Positions 53,553-63,154 of a stretch of 64,000 bases of DNA are shown in pieces. Both the position numbers and the translations under genes were made by a program. The notes beneath the pieces were generated by a model. The model made no database searches. It was not told the origin of the DNA and was given only the letters and a program-made list of their open reading frames with translations. Within the stretch, counting starts at the first letter, position 1. Each line of letters begins with the position of its first letter. Origin of the DNA: Skeletonema tropicum (Eukaryota; Bacillariophyta; Thalassiosirophyceae; Thalassiosirales; Thalassiosiraceae); contig CM074128.1 in assembly GCA_037178625.1 (NCBI GenBank), positions 496,001-560,000 on the forward strand, read 5' to 3'.

Positions 53553-54083
53553 ACACCAAGATTATCTTGACACACAAAGTTGACTCTCGGGTGAATTATT
53601 ATTCCTTCAATGAAGAAATAGTAACCTCTATGCATACTTATTGAGTTCTCTATTGTTTTTTTTTTGAAAAATTATGAAGTTGTCTGTAATAATTTTAGGT
53701 TTTCGATGGAATAGGCTGGCCTATTCCATGATGGAATAGGCCAGCCTATTCCTACTTAACGAAAATTTGAGTGTAAAATACGTCGGAATTCCGTACTTTA
53801 CGTCCTTTCCCAGTGTAAAATCTACACATTTTCTTGAAATACAAATTTGTAATATCTCTGGCTGTGTTCGCTGTGTTGCGCGGCAAAATGCGGCAAGGGA
53901 AATTACATGATTTCTACCTCACTTTTCAGTGTAATTTTTACACTGGGAGGACCGGACGGCCACTGGACTGCCCATGAGAAGCCACGAGAGCAACAGGCCC
54001 GCCGCTTCGCAAAAAAGATCCTAAAATCCATGACACCACCCTTAAAGTACCACTAACTCATATCATCCATCACACTGACAACA
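53553..54083. promoter_or_regulatory. Upstream region of Helitron Rep with a strong palindrome
   Basis: No gene. A perfect 20-bp inverted repeat (GGAATAGGCTGGCCTATTCC at 53708-53727 and its reverse complement at 53733-53752, 5-bp spacer) lies 156 bp upstream of the Rep start. Each arm is itself nearly palindromic. GTGTAAAAT motifs recur at 53771 and 53814. A 24-bp sequence at 53924-53947 is repeated inverted at 55733-55756. Confidence 0.6.
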
Positions 54084-55756
54084 ATGGCGAAACAGAAGTC
54101 TCCGAGGGCAGCCGCCCTAGAAAGAAGAGAGCGTCGGCAAAACAATCGCGCCCGAAAGCCTCCCGTAGCGCTCCTGCAGCCGCTGCAAGGGCATCCAAAA
54201 ATCTTGTCGAAAAGAGTTTAGTTTTGTTGCCGTCGGTAGCATGAAAATTTACCTCGGCCATCTCATTCGATTTGGTGTTGATCTCTTCGATAATCACAAA
54301 GAAAAATTGACCGATCAGCACCTGGAAAATAAGACCGATGCCGATAATAAAGATAAGGCAGAGAAGAATAAGAAGAGGACGGCGCTGAGAAATTTATCGT
54401 CCATGCTGCCAACGCTATCGTACCATTGCATGATGGGCAGCACCACAACAGTTTCATTAAGATTGATGGAGACAACTCTCTTGATTATGATACAGTTGTG
54501 GAGTACATGGCCTCCAAGTATAATATTGTTGAGGTTGAACGTTCATGTGCTGAAAAATACATGAAAGAAATGAAAATCGAAGATGAAATCACCTCCGACA
54601 TGGTAGTCGAAGATGGTAGAGTTCGACTTAAAGTCTTCCAATCAATTGACCAATATAATGGCATACGCAGTGCGGTTGCCTGGGTCTACAAAGTAGCGAG
54701 AGTGGAGATGCCTTTTGCGCAAGAGCTTGGGACCTACATCAAAGGAATTACTCGCCACGTCACCGCCGCCAAGCAACACCTTGGTCTCAAGCTTACGAAG
54801 GGCAAAGCTGTGTTGAAGCCTGAAGCATTCGAGCTGATTGCGGAGCATTTATTTCGAAGTGGACAAAACGTGATATTTTTAGTCACCTTGTGTTTCTTTT
54901 AGACTGGAATCTGATGAATAGGAGTAAAAACTGCATGAATGCGCAAATGATACACATCGATTTTGAGAATGAATACTTGAAGATTAAATTCGGGAAGGAG
55001 AAGGGCAAGCAGCATGGTGACTTGCACGGTCCATGGCATTGTTTTGCCAATCCAGAAAAGCTTCATCTCTGTCTAGTGCTAGCGTTTGCACGGTACATCT
55101 TCACGTTCCCGGAGGTTCTTCAACAGGGGAAGCCATTGTTTACCGGCACGAAGCATGCTTGATCTCTTCAGTTATCTCAAGGATGATTTGTTTTCCATGG
55201 GGATCGACTGACAAGAACTTGGAACTCACTCTGCCCGAAAAGGCGTCGGAAGCATGGTAGCCAATGCAAGTACTATTGGCCCACCGATTGTCGCCTTGTG
55301 CCTACGAGCAGGTTGGAAGTTTGAGGTGTTAAGGTGAAGGAGACATATCTCTTTCGTCAGGATGCAGGTGATTTGAACGTGGGGAGGAGAGCTGCGTGCC
55401 TCGACGTTGAGACGAAAGAGTTTATTCAAACTTCTGCAAATCAAATCGCACGGGAGAGCTCGCTTGGACCACCGTGTGCGGTAGGATGACAACTGCAAAC
55501 GCATTCGTAACCCAAGGAACAAGTTACAGATTGAAAAACGAAAACAACAGCAGACAGAGGAGAATAATCTTGTGTTGTAGGTCTACATTAAATGTATATT
55601 ATTACTTTCAACCTCTTCGTTTGAGTAGTTGCATTGCATGTTGCATGTAGTGCGGTATTGAGGTGTGCTGTCGTCGGGGCACCAGCGGGCACAGGGGAGG
55701 CAGCTTGTACCCCGTAGACAGGGCTTTTTGTGCCCAGTGTAAAAATTACACTGAAA
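53924..55756 (+). mobile_element. Candidate Crypton-type element bounded by a 24-bp inverted repeat
   Basis: 53924-53947 (TTTCAGTGTAA...ACTGGG) is a perfect reverse complement of 55733-55756, and the tyrosine recombinase relic lies between. Each 24-mer is itself close to palindromic around an AT spacer. Known Cryptons lack long terminal repeats, so these may be recombination sites, or part of the host Helitron. The limits are therefore tentative. Confidence 0.4.
54084..55490 (+). pseudogene. Crypton-type tyrosine recombinase, decayed
   Basis: Broken over several frames. A basic start (MAKQKSPRAAALERRERR) at 54084 stops early. 54426-54902 has HDGQHHNSFIKIDGDNSLDY and KVARVEMPFAQELGTYIKGI. 54890-55162 has LLDWNLMNRSKNC, HIDFENEYLKIKFGKEKGKQ and HCFANPEKLHLCLVLAFARY, the layout of the recombinase box around the first catalytic Arg. 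55261-55490 has GPPIVALCLRAGWKFEVL, then ETYLFRQDAGDLNVGRRAAC and LDVETKEF in a shifted frame, matching the HxxR-to-Tyr end (RAGW...Y..agD..vGR...GL) of Crypton recombinases of stramenopiles. Multiple stops and shifts make it inactive. Confidence 0.65.
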
Positions 55757-55771
55757 TTTGATCCACTTGTG

Positions 55772-56060
55772 CTTAAGTGAATGTCGTGGAATGAGATTTT
55801 GCAAATACCGGTCAACATCTATTCCTACTTAAGTGAATGTCGTGGAATGAGATTTTGCAAATACCGGTCAACATCTCTTGCGTGGGAATAGTCTATATAG
55901 CCTACGGTCAACATCTATTCCTACTTAAGTGAATGTCGTGGAATGAGATTTTGCAAATACCGGTCAACATCTCTTGCGTGGGAATAGTGTAGCCTATTCC
56001 TGAAGTGAGAGTCGTGAAATGAGATTTTGCAAATACCGGTCAACATCTCTTGCGTGGGAT
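55772..56060 (+). repeat. Four copies of a 46-50 bp repeat with irregular spacing
   Basis: AAGTGAATGTCGTGGAATGA, TTTTGCAAATACCGGTCAAC and ATCT recur with starts near 55772, 55828, 55924 and 56000. They are separated by variable pieces that include GGGAATAGT and TAGCCTATTCC, related to the palindrome at 53708-53752. The unequal spacers (0 to about 45 bp) argue against a simple minisatellite. Confidence 0.85.
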
Positions 56061-56402
56061 ACGGGTCTGCCCACGCGTACAATGTAACACACACGAGCTA
56101 TTTATGTTGGAGCTCCTCAGATTTCCGGAATAAGCCTACGCTCGACTCAGTCGAAGCTTGGATATTGATCGCAATCGTTTTTGTGTCAAGTTTTTGTCTC
56201 AAGCATTCACGAATTCTGAGTCTGAGAAGGAATGAGTTGAACAGTCCTCTTTACCTACAATTCACGTTTACAGAAGCAGAAGTAAGTGTACTCGCTCGAC
56301 TCATTTCTTCATCTTCATATTCATAGTCGTTGTCTTCGCTCTGAGCACAAAGACGAAGTCCTGCCAGAACACATTAGCCTACGCACTGTACCTGTACAAA
56401 TC

Positions 56403-57840
56403 ATGAAATTCAGCGTTGCTGTTGCTGGATTGGCGCTAGCATCTGCCCAACCAATAACCTATTCTGGATATGTGCAGCCTCACCCTGATCATATGGATGG
56501 GTGGTATCCAGACCCAGACGTGGAGATGAAATGGCTTCTAACTCCCTATGGGTGCAAAGAAGGAAACCAGGACGAATGGGTTTGTGGTTTCAATAAAGTG
56601 TTGGCAACCCTACCTGGGACTGAGAATCCTTCCATTCAACACTACCTCACCATGTTCAGCGATAAGTACGTGGAGAACAACGGCAGGTTTTACGCAGTGA
56701 AGAATTCTCGTGGCAGCGGTGCCTTGACAGTGGATAGATTGAAGGATACGATGAAAGATGGCTTGTATGAAGTTCTTGTCCCTGGCCCCAATTATTCCAC
56801 CGAGTGCAGCACTCTTTCTTACGCTTTCACTTGTCTAGTATTCAAGCTACTCATCGAAGCTGACAACATTGGGCAGATCATCGCAGCACCAACGAACTTT
56901 GATCCCATTCAAGTCATCGGAGTCGATCAAGCTGATAACAAGATCTATGGGTATTATCCCACTGAGAGTGGTGCATGGGACCGCAAACCTACTAAGTGGG
57001 GCGATGCGAAAGATGGTAGCTTGAGCTGTACTGATAATGTAGTCATTGGGCTGTCTAAACATGATAAGGTGAGGATCTTATTCGAAATTTGTTCATATAT
57101 ATGCTGTACATTCTTTCATGGAAGATAACCTCTCACCTCTTCCTACCTTTGTTTAGATGTTTGGTCTCTGGGGAGACTTCGACTATGCCAGACATGACGT
57201 TGAGTGTGCTGAACCTCCATCCAACATTGAAGAATGGTTTGGTTTTTTGGCGCCCTATCGCGGTAGATACTGCCCTGGAAAGGAAGATAATCAACTGTGG
57301 AAGTGTACATGGCACAGCACGAAAAATGGTGGAACGAAAGTGGAGAAGCTCAATTGGATTCCTGCCTCGAAGATCACTCGTTTTGAAAGTGGTATTTGGG
57401 GTATCTCTACTGGTGGGAAGTTACTTAAACTTTGGAATGATAATGGCACTATTCGTAGCGCTCCTATTAATCTACCCAATATTCATGGTGTTCGAGCTGT
57501 TGGGGGTCTTGAAGATAAGTATGTTTGGGACTCAGGCGTGTTGCTCACCAACGAAGATGATAAAGTTTACAATGTTTACTGGAGAGATGGCAGTTGGAAG
57601 GAGAAAGAAATAACCATCAACGCGAATCCGCCGACGGAAAGGAATATTTTGGTATTGTTTGGCAGCCACAACGGTGAGATGTACATGCTGTATGGATGGT
57701 ATGATTTTGACCCACTTGGTCATCGATATGGTTTTAATCCACCATGTAGTTGGCCATACTGTTCCCTTCATGAGGTTTACCTGTACCACATGAAGTTTGT
57801 TGGAGGTGATGATAGGTACCACGCTGAACGCATTGTGTGA
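56403..57840 (+). CDS. A6: mosaic A/B secreted protein gene, shortened C terminus
   Basis: Exon 1 is 56403-57068 (222 codons), intron 57069-57156 (88 bp), exon 2 57157-57840; the product has 449 residues. The signal peptide is the family one. The sequence switches: leader 56163-56300 is B-like; QPITYSGYVQPHPDH is A; MDGWYPDPDVEMKW and GCKEGNQ..FNKVLATLPGTEN are B; from ECSTLSYAF to the end it is A. A GAGATA-to-GTGTGA change creates a stop at 57838-57840, removing the last 11 residues including the CDC pair kept in all other copies. Other unique changes are FGFLAPYRG and PPCSWPYC. Probably expressible, but its C terminus is abnormal. It is the rightmost copy of the array. Confidence 0.75.
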
Positions 57841-58389
57841 GACGACTTTTGTGATTGCTACGCCTAAGTGTAATCATTATTTTGGTTCACTGCTATCACA
57901 GCTGCAGCTACTGCGGGCTGTGTTTGTGCAAACAGTGCTTCGAATTGGGGTTGGGGCTCTATTCCAGTGTTACCGTTAAACTTGCCGATGAAGGTACAAG
58001 CTCGCTCATTATTCTCCTTGTTCAAGTAATTAACGTAACACATATTTAGGTGAAAAATAATATTGTTTCATGTGTATGCAAGTAACTTCTTGCGATAAGA
58101 TGTGGATTGTAGATTGTACTTCTATCCACACAGATGCTGCGCACAAAGACTGCTTCTCTCACAACATGTCGTTTTCTCTAGAGAGGAGTCGCATGGCATT
58201 GAGCCTTTCCCTCTCATGATGATGGGCCATGGTTAATAATACGGTGTGGTGAACAAGTACTGATCATACGTAAGGAGCTACCACGTTTGGTACTAATCTT
58301 GAAAGCCCTTTAATGAACGGAAGTCCACATCCATCGACCATCGACCTCTCTTCAATCTCGCTCTCGCCCAATGATATCTCAGAGATGAG
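57841..58389. other. A6 3' flank, diverged from the array copies
   Basis: 57841-58060 is the family 3' flank. From 58060 to about 58340 it resembles 12890-13010 and 13575-13640 (TAGAGAGGAGTCGCATGGCATTGA, ACGTAAGGAGCTACCAC, AAGCCCTTTA) but with large deletions. It therefore represents an older, diverged version of the same flank, leading into the single-copy gene at 58459. No gene is supported. Confidence 0.6.
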
Positions 58390-58458
58390 ATGACGCACGC
58401 GTGCCATACTTGGACCTTTTCACAGCGGTGGCGCACTACACAACTACAAAACAACAGC

Positions 58459-59241
58459 ATGTCCCACTACTATTTACTCACCACGCTGCTCGTGGCATCG
58501 GCCGTTATAAGATGCAGTAATGCATTCATTATTCCGACTGGTAGCACGTCTTCATTCCTTGCATCCTCATTATTATTAAGCTCTTCTGACGAAGATAGCT
58601 CGAGCACAGTCAATATTGCACTGATACAATCCGACAGTGACAATGGAGAGCAATTCTCAACGGAAGGATTAGAAAATGCACTACAATCGCATCCATTTTG
58701 TAAAATGACAGGCATCACGTTGTCTCTGTCCACCATATCTGTAGCATCTGAGTTTACCAAGCAAGATGTTTCTTCACTGCAACAGAGCGATATTGCATGC
58801 TTCTCGAATGTCAAGGGAGTCAAGTCATATCTTAAAATGCTAGATGGCCACTTTAACGTTGCAGATGATATAACCGATGAAGAGAGACGAAAGTTACCGA
58901 ACAAACCAGACTTGGTTGGCGACATTATTCAGGGCATTTCTGGGGCAGTCAACGAAGAAGATGGAGCAGTGCCTGATGTAGGGATAATGGCAGCATGTCC
59001 GAACACTGATACAGCAAGAGAATGTTTGAATAGTGGACGATGGATGTCAAATCACATTTATTATCCAAAGGATATGCAACAGGCTGTTGAGCTGAAAACG
59101 GAGGCGCTTGGTAGCGACAGTGATGCGGCAGATGAGGAAGGAGGGAACGAAGATCCCATTGATATAGAAGTTTGGGCTGCCTCGATTGTTCAGGCTTGTG
59201 GAGATGTTCATGAGCGAAAGTTTTGGGGTGGAGGGTGGTAA
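58459..59241 (+). CDS. Plastid protein resembling uroporphyrinogen-III synthase (HemD)
   Basis: 260 residues from the ATG at 58459; an in-frame ATG at 58390 would add 23 residues and bury the signal peptide, so 58459 is preferred. MSHYYLLTTLLVASAVIRCS followed by NAF is a signal peptide with a diatom plastid motif. The remainder has ITLSLSTISVASEF, DIACFSNVKGVKSYLKMLDG (compare the FTSpnaV block), VGIMAACPNTDTARECLNSG (compare the iaaIG..Ta..l...G block) and IDIEVWAASIVQACGDV. These follow in the order seen in uroporphyrinogen-III synthase, which closes hydroxymethylbilane to the first cyclic tetrapyrrole; the family is very divergent in sequence. The plastid location fits algal tetrapyrrole synthesis. 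One exon. The assignment is moderate. Confidence 0.5.
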   Translation: MSHYYLLTTLLVASAVIRCSNAFIIPTGSTSSFLASSLLLSSSDEDSSSTVNIALIQSDSDNGEQFSTEGLENALQSHPFCKMTGITLSLSTISVASEFTKQDVSSLQQSDIACFSNVKGVKSYLKMLDGHFNVADDITDEERRKLPNKPDLVGDIIQGISGAVNEEDGAVPDVGIMAACPNTDTARECLNSGRWMSNHIYYPKDMQQAVELKTEALGSDSDAADEEGGNEDPIDIEVWAASIVQACGDVHERKFWGGGW

Positions 59242-59377
59242 CTCATAGGCGTACAAAACTTTTTAGTTATTGATGAGATATTCAGAACTACTTAAGAAAT
59301 GAATCTACATACTTATTCTGTTGATGCATCAACTAGAGATTAGTATTCACTACAAAATACAATTCCTCACAATGTCC

Positions 59378-62067
59378 TTAAGGAGTAACAGGTCTCGCCG
59401 ACGATGGAGTGCTTAATCTCGAAGATGCCCAATTCAATCCTCGCGAAACTAACTTTTCAGTCAGACGCACCCCTAGTAATGTGGCAAACTCACGCAGTTG
59501 GGGTGCATACTCCCGCACAACGGGAAGAATTTTCCGAATGCGTTCGCTGCTCTGTTGTAGGTTCTCATTGGCTCCAGCTAGAGATGAGAATTGAATAGAG
59601 TTGGATGGGGCAAGGGCTCCCTCAAAGTCTCCGAGCAAGAACTGAGCGAGCTTCCTCATTTGTTTGTTTTGGTTCTTCTCGTTGGAGTTCAATTTGGGGC
59701 TCAAGGCGCGAAATAGTGATGGCATGGGTAGGTTGTTCAACCCCAGTGCCATCAACACCTCCTCGCTTGCTTCTCTACCGGACGCGTCGACAAAAGAAAC
59801 AATTTCTTCTAATATGAATTCACGGAAGACATTCCCTTCTGGAGAGAAGAAGAATCGTAACGCCTCTCGGACTGTTTTCTCGTCACGTTCAGTTTGTCCT
59901 TCTTGTCTCAAATTGATACCCATAACAGCTGAATAGCCACCTTCTGGTTCTTCTTTCTTCTTTTGGGCTGAACTTGCTTCAACTTGTTGTGTCCCTGCAA
60001 AATCGCCCGCTGTTCCCAAATCCTTCGTACCCCTGACACCATCTACTTTGAAGGCAGATCCATCTCCCTCATCTTTCACGGCAGAGAACTTTTCCAATGC
60101 TTGCAATAAGTCAATTAGCTTCTCGGCATCAAACGATCCTTCTCTTCCGTAAACCATGTACCGAAGTGCAGCCTTCAGACGAGGACTGTCATCTGTCATC
60201 AATCTTCTGGCAATGTAAGGGTAAGCTTCGTCAATGATGGCAAATTCAGGGTTCCCAACGAGTGCAATACCTTCCAGCACGCCGATTGCTCGAATCACAA
60301 GTGCAAAGTAAGGAGGGATTCTGAATGGGTATTCAAACGTAATTTCAGCCAAATCTGCAGCCAAATCTTGAAAGTTGATACTCTTGGCTCCACCACCAGC
60401 TAGAGCTGCATCGAATACCTTCGTAAGGGCTGGCACAATGGGTTCAGTGTCTGTTCCCTTGGGAATAAAGTCCAAATTTATAAAGTCCTGACCAATTTCA
60501 GTGTAGTCTCGATTGAGAAGATGAGCAATAGCCTCAATCATTCCATATTTCTGATCATCGGTAACTTCCGTCATTAGGCCAAAGTCAAGAATTGCAAGCT
60601 TTCCATCGTCGGTTCTCATCATGTTACCAGGATGGCTGAGTGAGAGTAGAGATGGCACAGAGAAAGAGTCAGAAAATGGTACGGAGAATGGAGCAAATTG
60701 AAGTCGAAGGTATACATCAACAAAGCCACTTACGGGTCTGCATGAAAAAAGCCAAAATCCAACAGCTGCGTCAAATACGTAATAACACCAAGATTAACGA
60801 GAGCACCAACATCATCCGCAGTACTCTGACTCAATTTCTCTCCCTCAATCCATTCCGCAACATGAACCCTACGCGAGGTATATTCAGGATAATTCGTCGG
60901 AATGACTACATCCGGCAACACTTTCATCTGTTCCTTCATTTTATTTCCACTCTCACATTCAAGATTGTAATCTAACTCTTGGTAGAATCGAAAGGCAAAC
61001 TCGTCCAAGAGTGCAACGGCGTCTAACCTGTCGGAGAGATTTGGGAAGTTGCGGGCGAAAAGACCCAGCTCTCTTGCGAGATATAAATCAAGCGATACAG
61101 TTTCTAACACTTTTGGTCTTTGAACCTTAATTGAATAAAAGTGTGCAAGAGAACATAAACACAGTTGTGAGTACGAAATCAAAAGTTCGCATGATGGCAC
61201 TTCCTATGATACACATGAGATATTTACCTTCACAGCCACAGTTTCACCTGTAGCCCTCAATGTAGCCTTATAAACCTGCCCCAACGAAGCCGCCGCCACA
61301 GGCTCGGGAGTAATTTCACTAAAAATCTCATCGACCGGTCGTCCCAACTCACGTTCAATAGTCTCAAACGCAATCTTGGAATCAAACGACGGCACCTTAT
61401 CACACAACTTTTGCAATTCCACCATGGACCGAGGCGACAATATATCCGGTCGGATACTCAAGGCCTGTCCCAATTTGATAAAGAATGGCCCCAATGAGGT
61501 GATTGTATCACGTAGTTCTGCGGCACGTTTGACTTCCAATTCGGGATCATTCTTAATTGCACCCGTCAACACATCCCTTGCAAAGTTGACAACGACTGCT
61601 CCACCCTTGGACATGACTTGGGCAATACGTGCTGTAATTAGATTGGGCCGTTTCGAAAAGAAGTTTTTGAGTGCTACTGGATCGTATTCGTAGGGTAACC
61701 TATCCGAGGCATCTTGTGCCGTACCACCACCTGTGATACCGTCATCGTCGAAATCGATCAAGTTCATTTCCAATCCCTGCACTTGTGCATCGTCATCATT
61801 GATATTCTTTCCACGTAATGCCTGCATGATGAGCTCGGCGTCTTCATTCTCGGATATAATTTGTGATTGCATCTCACGCATTTGTTGGGAGAGGTTGGAT
61901 ACGCTGCTGGTTCGTTCTTCGGTGGAGTAGAGTTTTGTGTTGCTGCTATGCTGATGTTGTTGAATGCTATTGCGAACGATTTTGTTGGGTGTTTGAAACG
62001 CCAAGGCTGAAGGAGCAGCGGTGGCTGCAGCCAGGATACTGGCGACTGCGTAGGTGGATATTCTCAT
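59378..62067 (-). CDS. Plastid ABC1/ADCK (UbiB-type) atypical kinase, three exons
   Basis: Exons 62067-61228, 61125-60734 and 60635-59378 join in frame to 829 residues. Introns of 102 bp (61126-61227, GTAAAT...TTAAG) and 98 bp (60636-60733, GTAAGT...CTCAG). A signal peptide ending ALAF (residues 1-24) indicates plastid import. ABC1 hallmarks: the KxGQ motif FFIKLGQALSIRPDILSP (198-201), the Ala-rich loop AAASLGQVYKA (258-264) replacing the glycine loop, VAVK280 at the first splice site, catalytic HADPHPGN (408-415, split by intron 2) and ILDFGL (428-430). Plant ABC1K kinases of plastoglobules regulate prenyl-quinone and tocopherol metabolism; a similar role is inferred. The C-terminal 300 residues, beyond the kinase fold, carry a Lys/Glu-rich linker and a conserved helical tail. 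Confidence 0.92.
60636..60733 (-). other. Intron 2 of the ABC1 kinase gene
   Basis: GACCC/GTAAGTGG donor and CACTCAG/CCATCCTGG acceptor. It splits the Pro codon of the catalytic HADPHPGN motif and restores the frame. Confidence 0.92.
61126..61227 (-). other. Intron 1 of the ABC1 kinase gene
   Basis: GAAG/GTAAATATC donor and CAATTAAG/GTTCAAAG acceptor on the minus strand. It lies between Lys280 and Val281 of the VAVKVQRP motif, phase 0. Confidence 0.9.
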
Positions 62068-62453
62068 GTTGTTGGCTGTGTCCTGTTTATGTTTATGAGG
62101 TTATTGTCATTATCATACGATATTGTGCTGGCAAGTGGTGTGATAGCAAGCAAAAGTGCAGTGTCCACCATGTTTGTTCTGCGCTGGCTGGCTGATGATG
62201 ATGATGCCACGTACAAGATGTGGTCGAGCGCGCCACTTTCCACTCTTCGTGAGAAGCACGAAACCTCAGAATAGCTCAGAATTCAGAATCAGAATGCTTT
62301 TTGCGTTATTGGGCGTTGGCCCTGCCTGCTGTTGTTGTTGTCATTTCTTAGATATTGGAGCAATAGAACACAATACTTCTTACTAACCTTGGTTTGATCA
62401 CCACCATCGGGCGAGAGGCACTACTATTAAATAACAAATTCAAATAAAGAAGA
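62068..62453. promoter_or_regulatory. Divergent intergenic region, ABC1 kinase / FUN14
   Basis: 386 bp between the minus-strand kinase start and the plus-strand FUN14 start, presumably holding both promoters. I see no repeat or assignable motif beyond short GATGATGAT-type runs near 62194. Confidence 0.5.
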
Positions 62454-62870
62454 ATGGCAATAGGATTATTCTCATCCAACCCCAACAGCGGTGACCCCTA
62501 CGCACCACCAAACGATGACGACGACAACTCCATCCTCTCTCACTATCGCCCACTCATTCAACAATTCTCACTCTCCTCCCTCTTGGGCTACTGTTCTGCG
62601 ATATCCGCTAAAAAGATTGGTAAAACACTTGCATTTTTTGGAGGGTTGGCATTTTGTTCGCTGCAGGCCTTGGCGAATAAGGGGTTTATTAGCGTGGATT
62701 GGAAGAAAATAGAAGATAGTGTGAAGGATGCAGTGGATGTTGATCAAGATGGGGAATTCACTGAGAAAGATGTTCAACGATATTTCGAGAGGGTGAAGAT
62801 ATTCTTGACGGAGAATTTACCGGATGCTTCTGGATTTGGTGTGGGTTTCATGCTTGGATTGAAGAGTTAG
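62454..62870 (+). CDS. FUN14 domain membrane protein
   Basis: 138 residues, a typical length for small FUN14 proteins. After a Pro/Asp-rich N terminus come SSLLGYCSAISAKKIGKTLA, a hydrophobic helix FFGGLAFCSLQALANKGFI, VDWKKIEDSVKDAVDVDQDG, and the C-terminal LPDASGFGVGFMLGLKS, which match the FUN14 domain order (G-Y-x3-K-K-x-G-K, then L-x-x-K-G-x-I, then G-F-x-x-G-F-x-L-G-x). In animals FUNDC1 sits in the mitochondrial outer membrane and recruits LC3 for mitophagy. No LC3-interacting Y/W-x-x-L motif is obvious in this N terminus, so only a mitochondrial or plastid membrane role is inferred. One exon; the ATG at 62454 is the first in frame. Confidence 0.85.
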   Translation: MAIGLFSSNPNSGDPYAPPNDDDDNSILSHYRPLIQQFSLSSLLGYCSAISAKKIGKTLAFFGGLAFCSLQALANKGFISVDWKKIEDSVKDAVDVDQDGEFTEKDVQRYFERVKIFLTENLPDASGFGVGFMLGLKS

Positions 62871-63154
62871 GGTGGAATAATTTGGTGTGCATAAACTGTG
62901 CTGTGCTGGGTATATAATATGTGTTAGCAAGAAGAGACAAGAAGCATAGGACCTGCACCATCAAAGATTTCGCTACAAAGTCAATCATTAAGTCAACGAG
63001 CTTTGACATGACAACATTGTCTACTTCAATCTTGTCGGAAAAAAGAGAATTAAAGTAAGATCTTGATTTATGAACATGTGTGAATTTGATTCAGCGGACA
63101 ATCAATACACCGTCGATAAGTATGATCGTCGACGTATCAGTGCAGCCAAGACAA
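62871..63154. other. Intergenic, 3' ends of two convergent genes
   Basis: 284 bp with no frame. CCGTCGATAAGTATGATCGTCGACG near 63111 contains a short inverted GTCGA pair. Nothing else is seen. Confidence 0.5.

Larger units (their letters stand above)
46557..56162 (-). mobile_element. Helitron-like insertion carrying Rep and helicase
   Basis: D1 and D2 show the empty site TTGTTCGATATTGATCGC in the B leader; here GTTCGA (ending 46556) and TATTGATCGC (from 56163) are 9606 bp apart. Read on the minus strand, the insertion begins TCCAAGC after an A and ends GCCAA before a T, fitting the Helitron rule of a 5' TC end and insertion between A and T without target duplication. The 3' end is CCAA, not the canonical CTRR, and I see no convincing 3' hairpin. 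It encodes Rep and Pif1-type helicase on the minus strand. About 2.6 kb at its 5' side carry a Crypton-type relic and repeats, either captured or inserted later. Confidence 0.75.
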
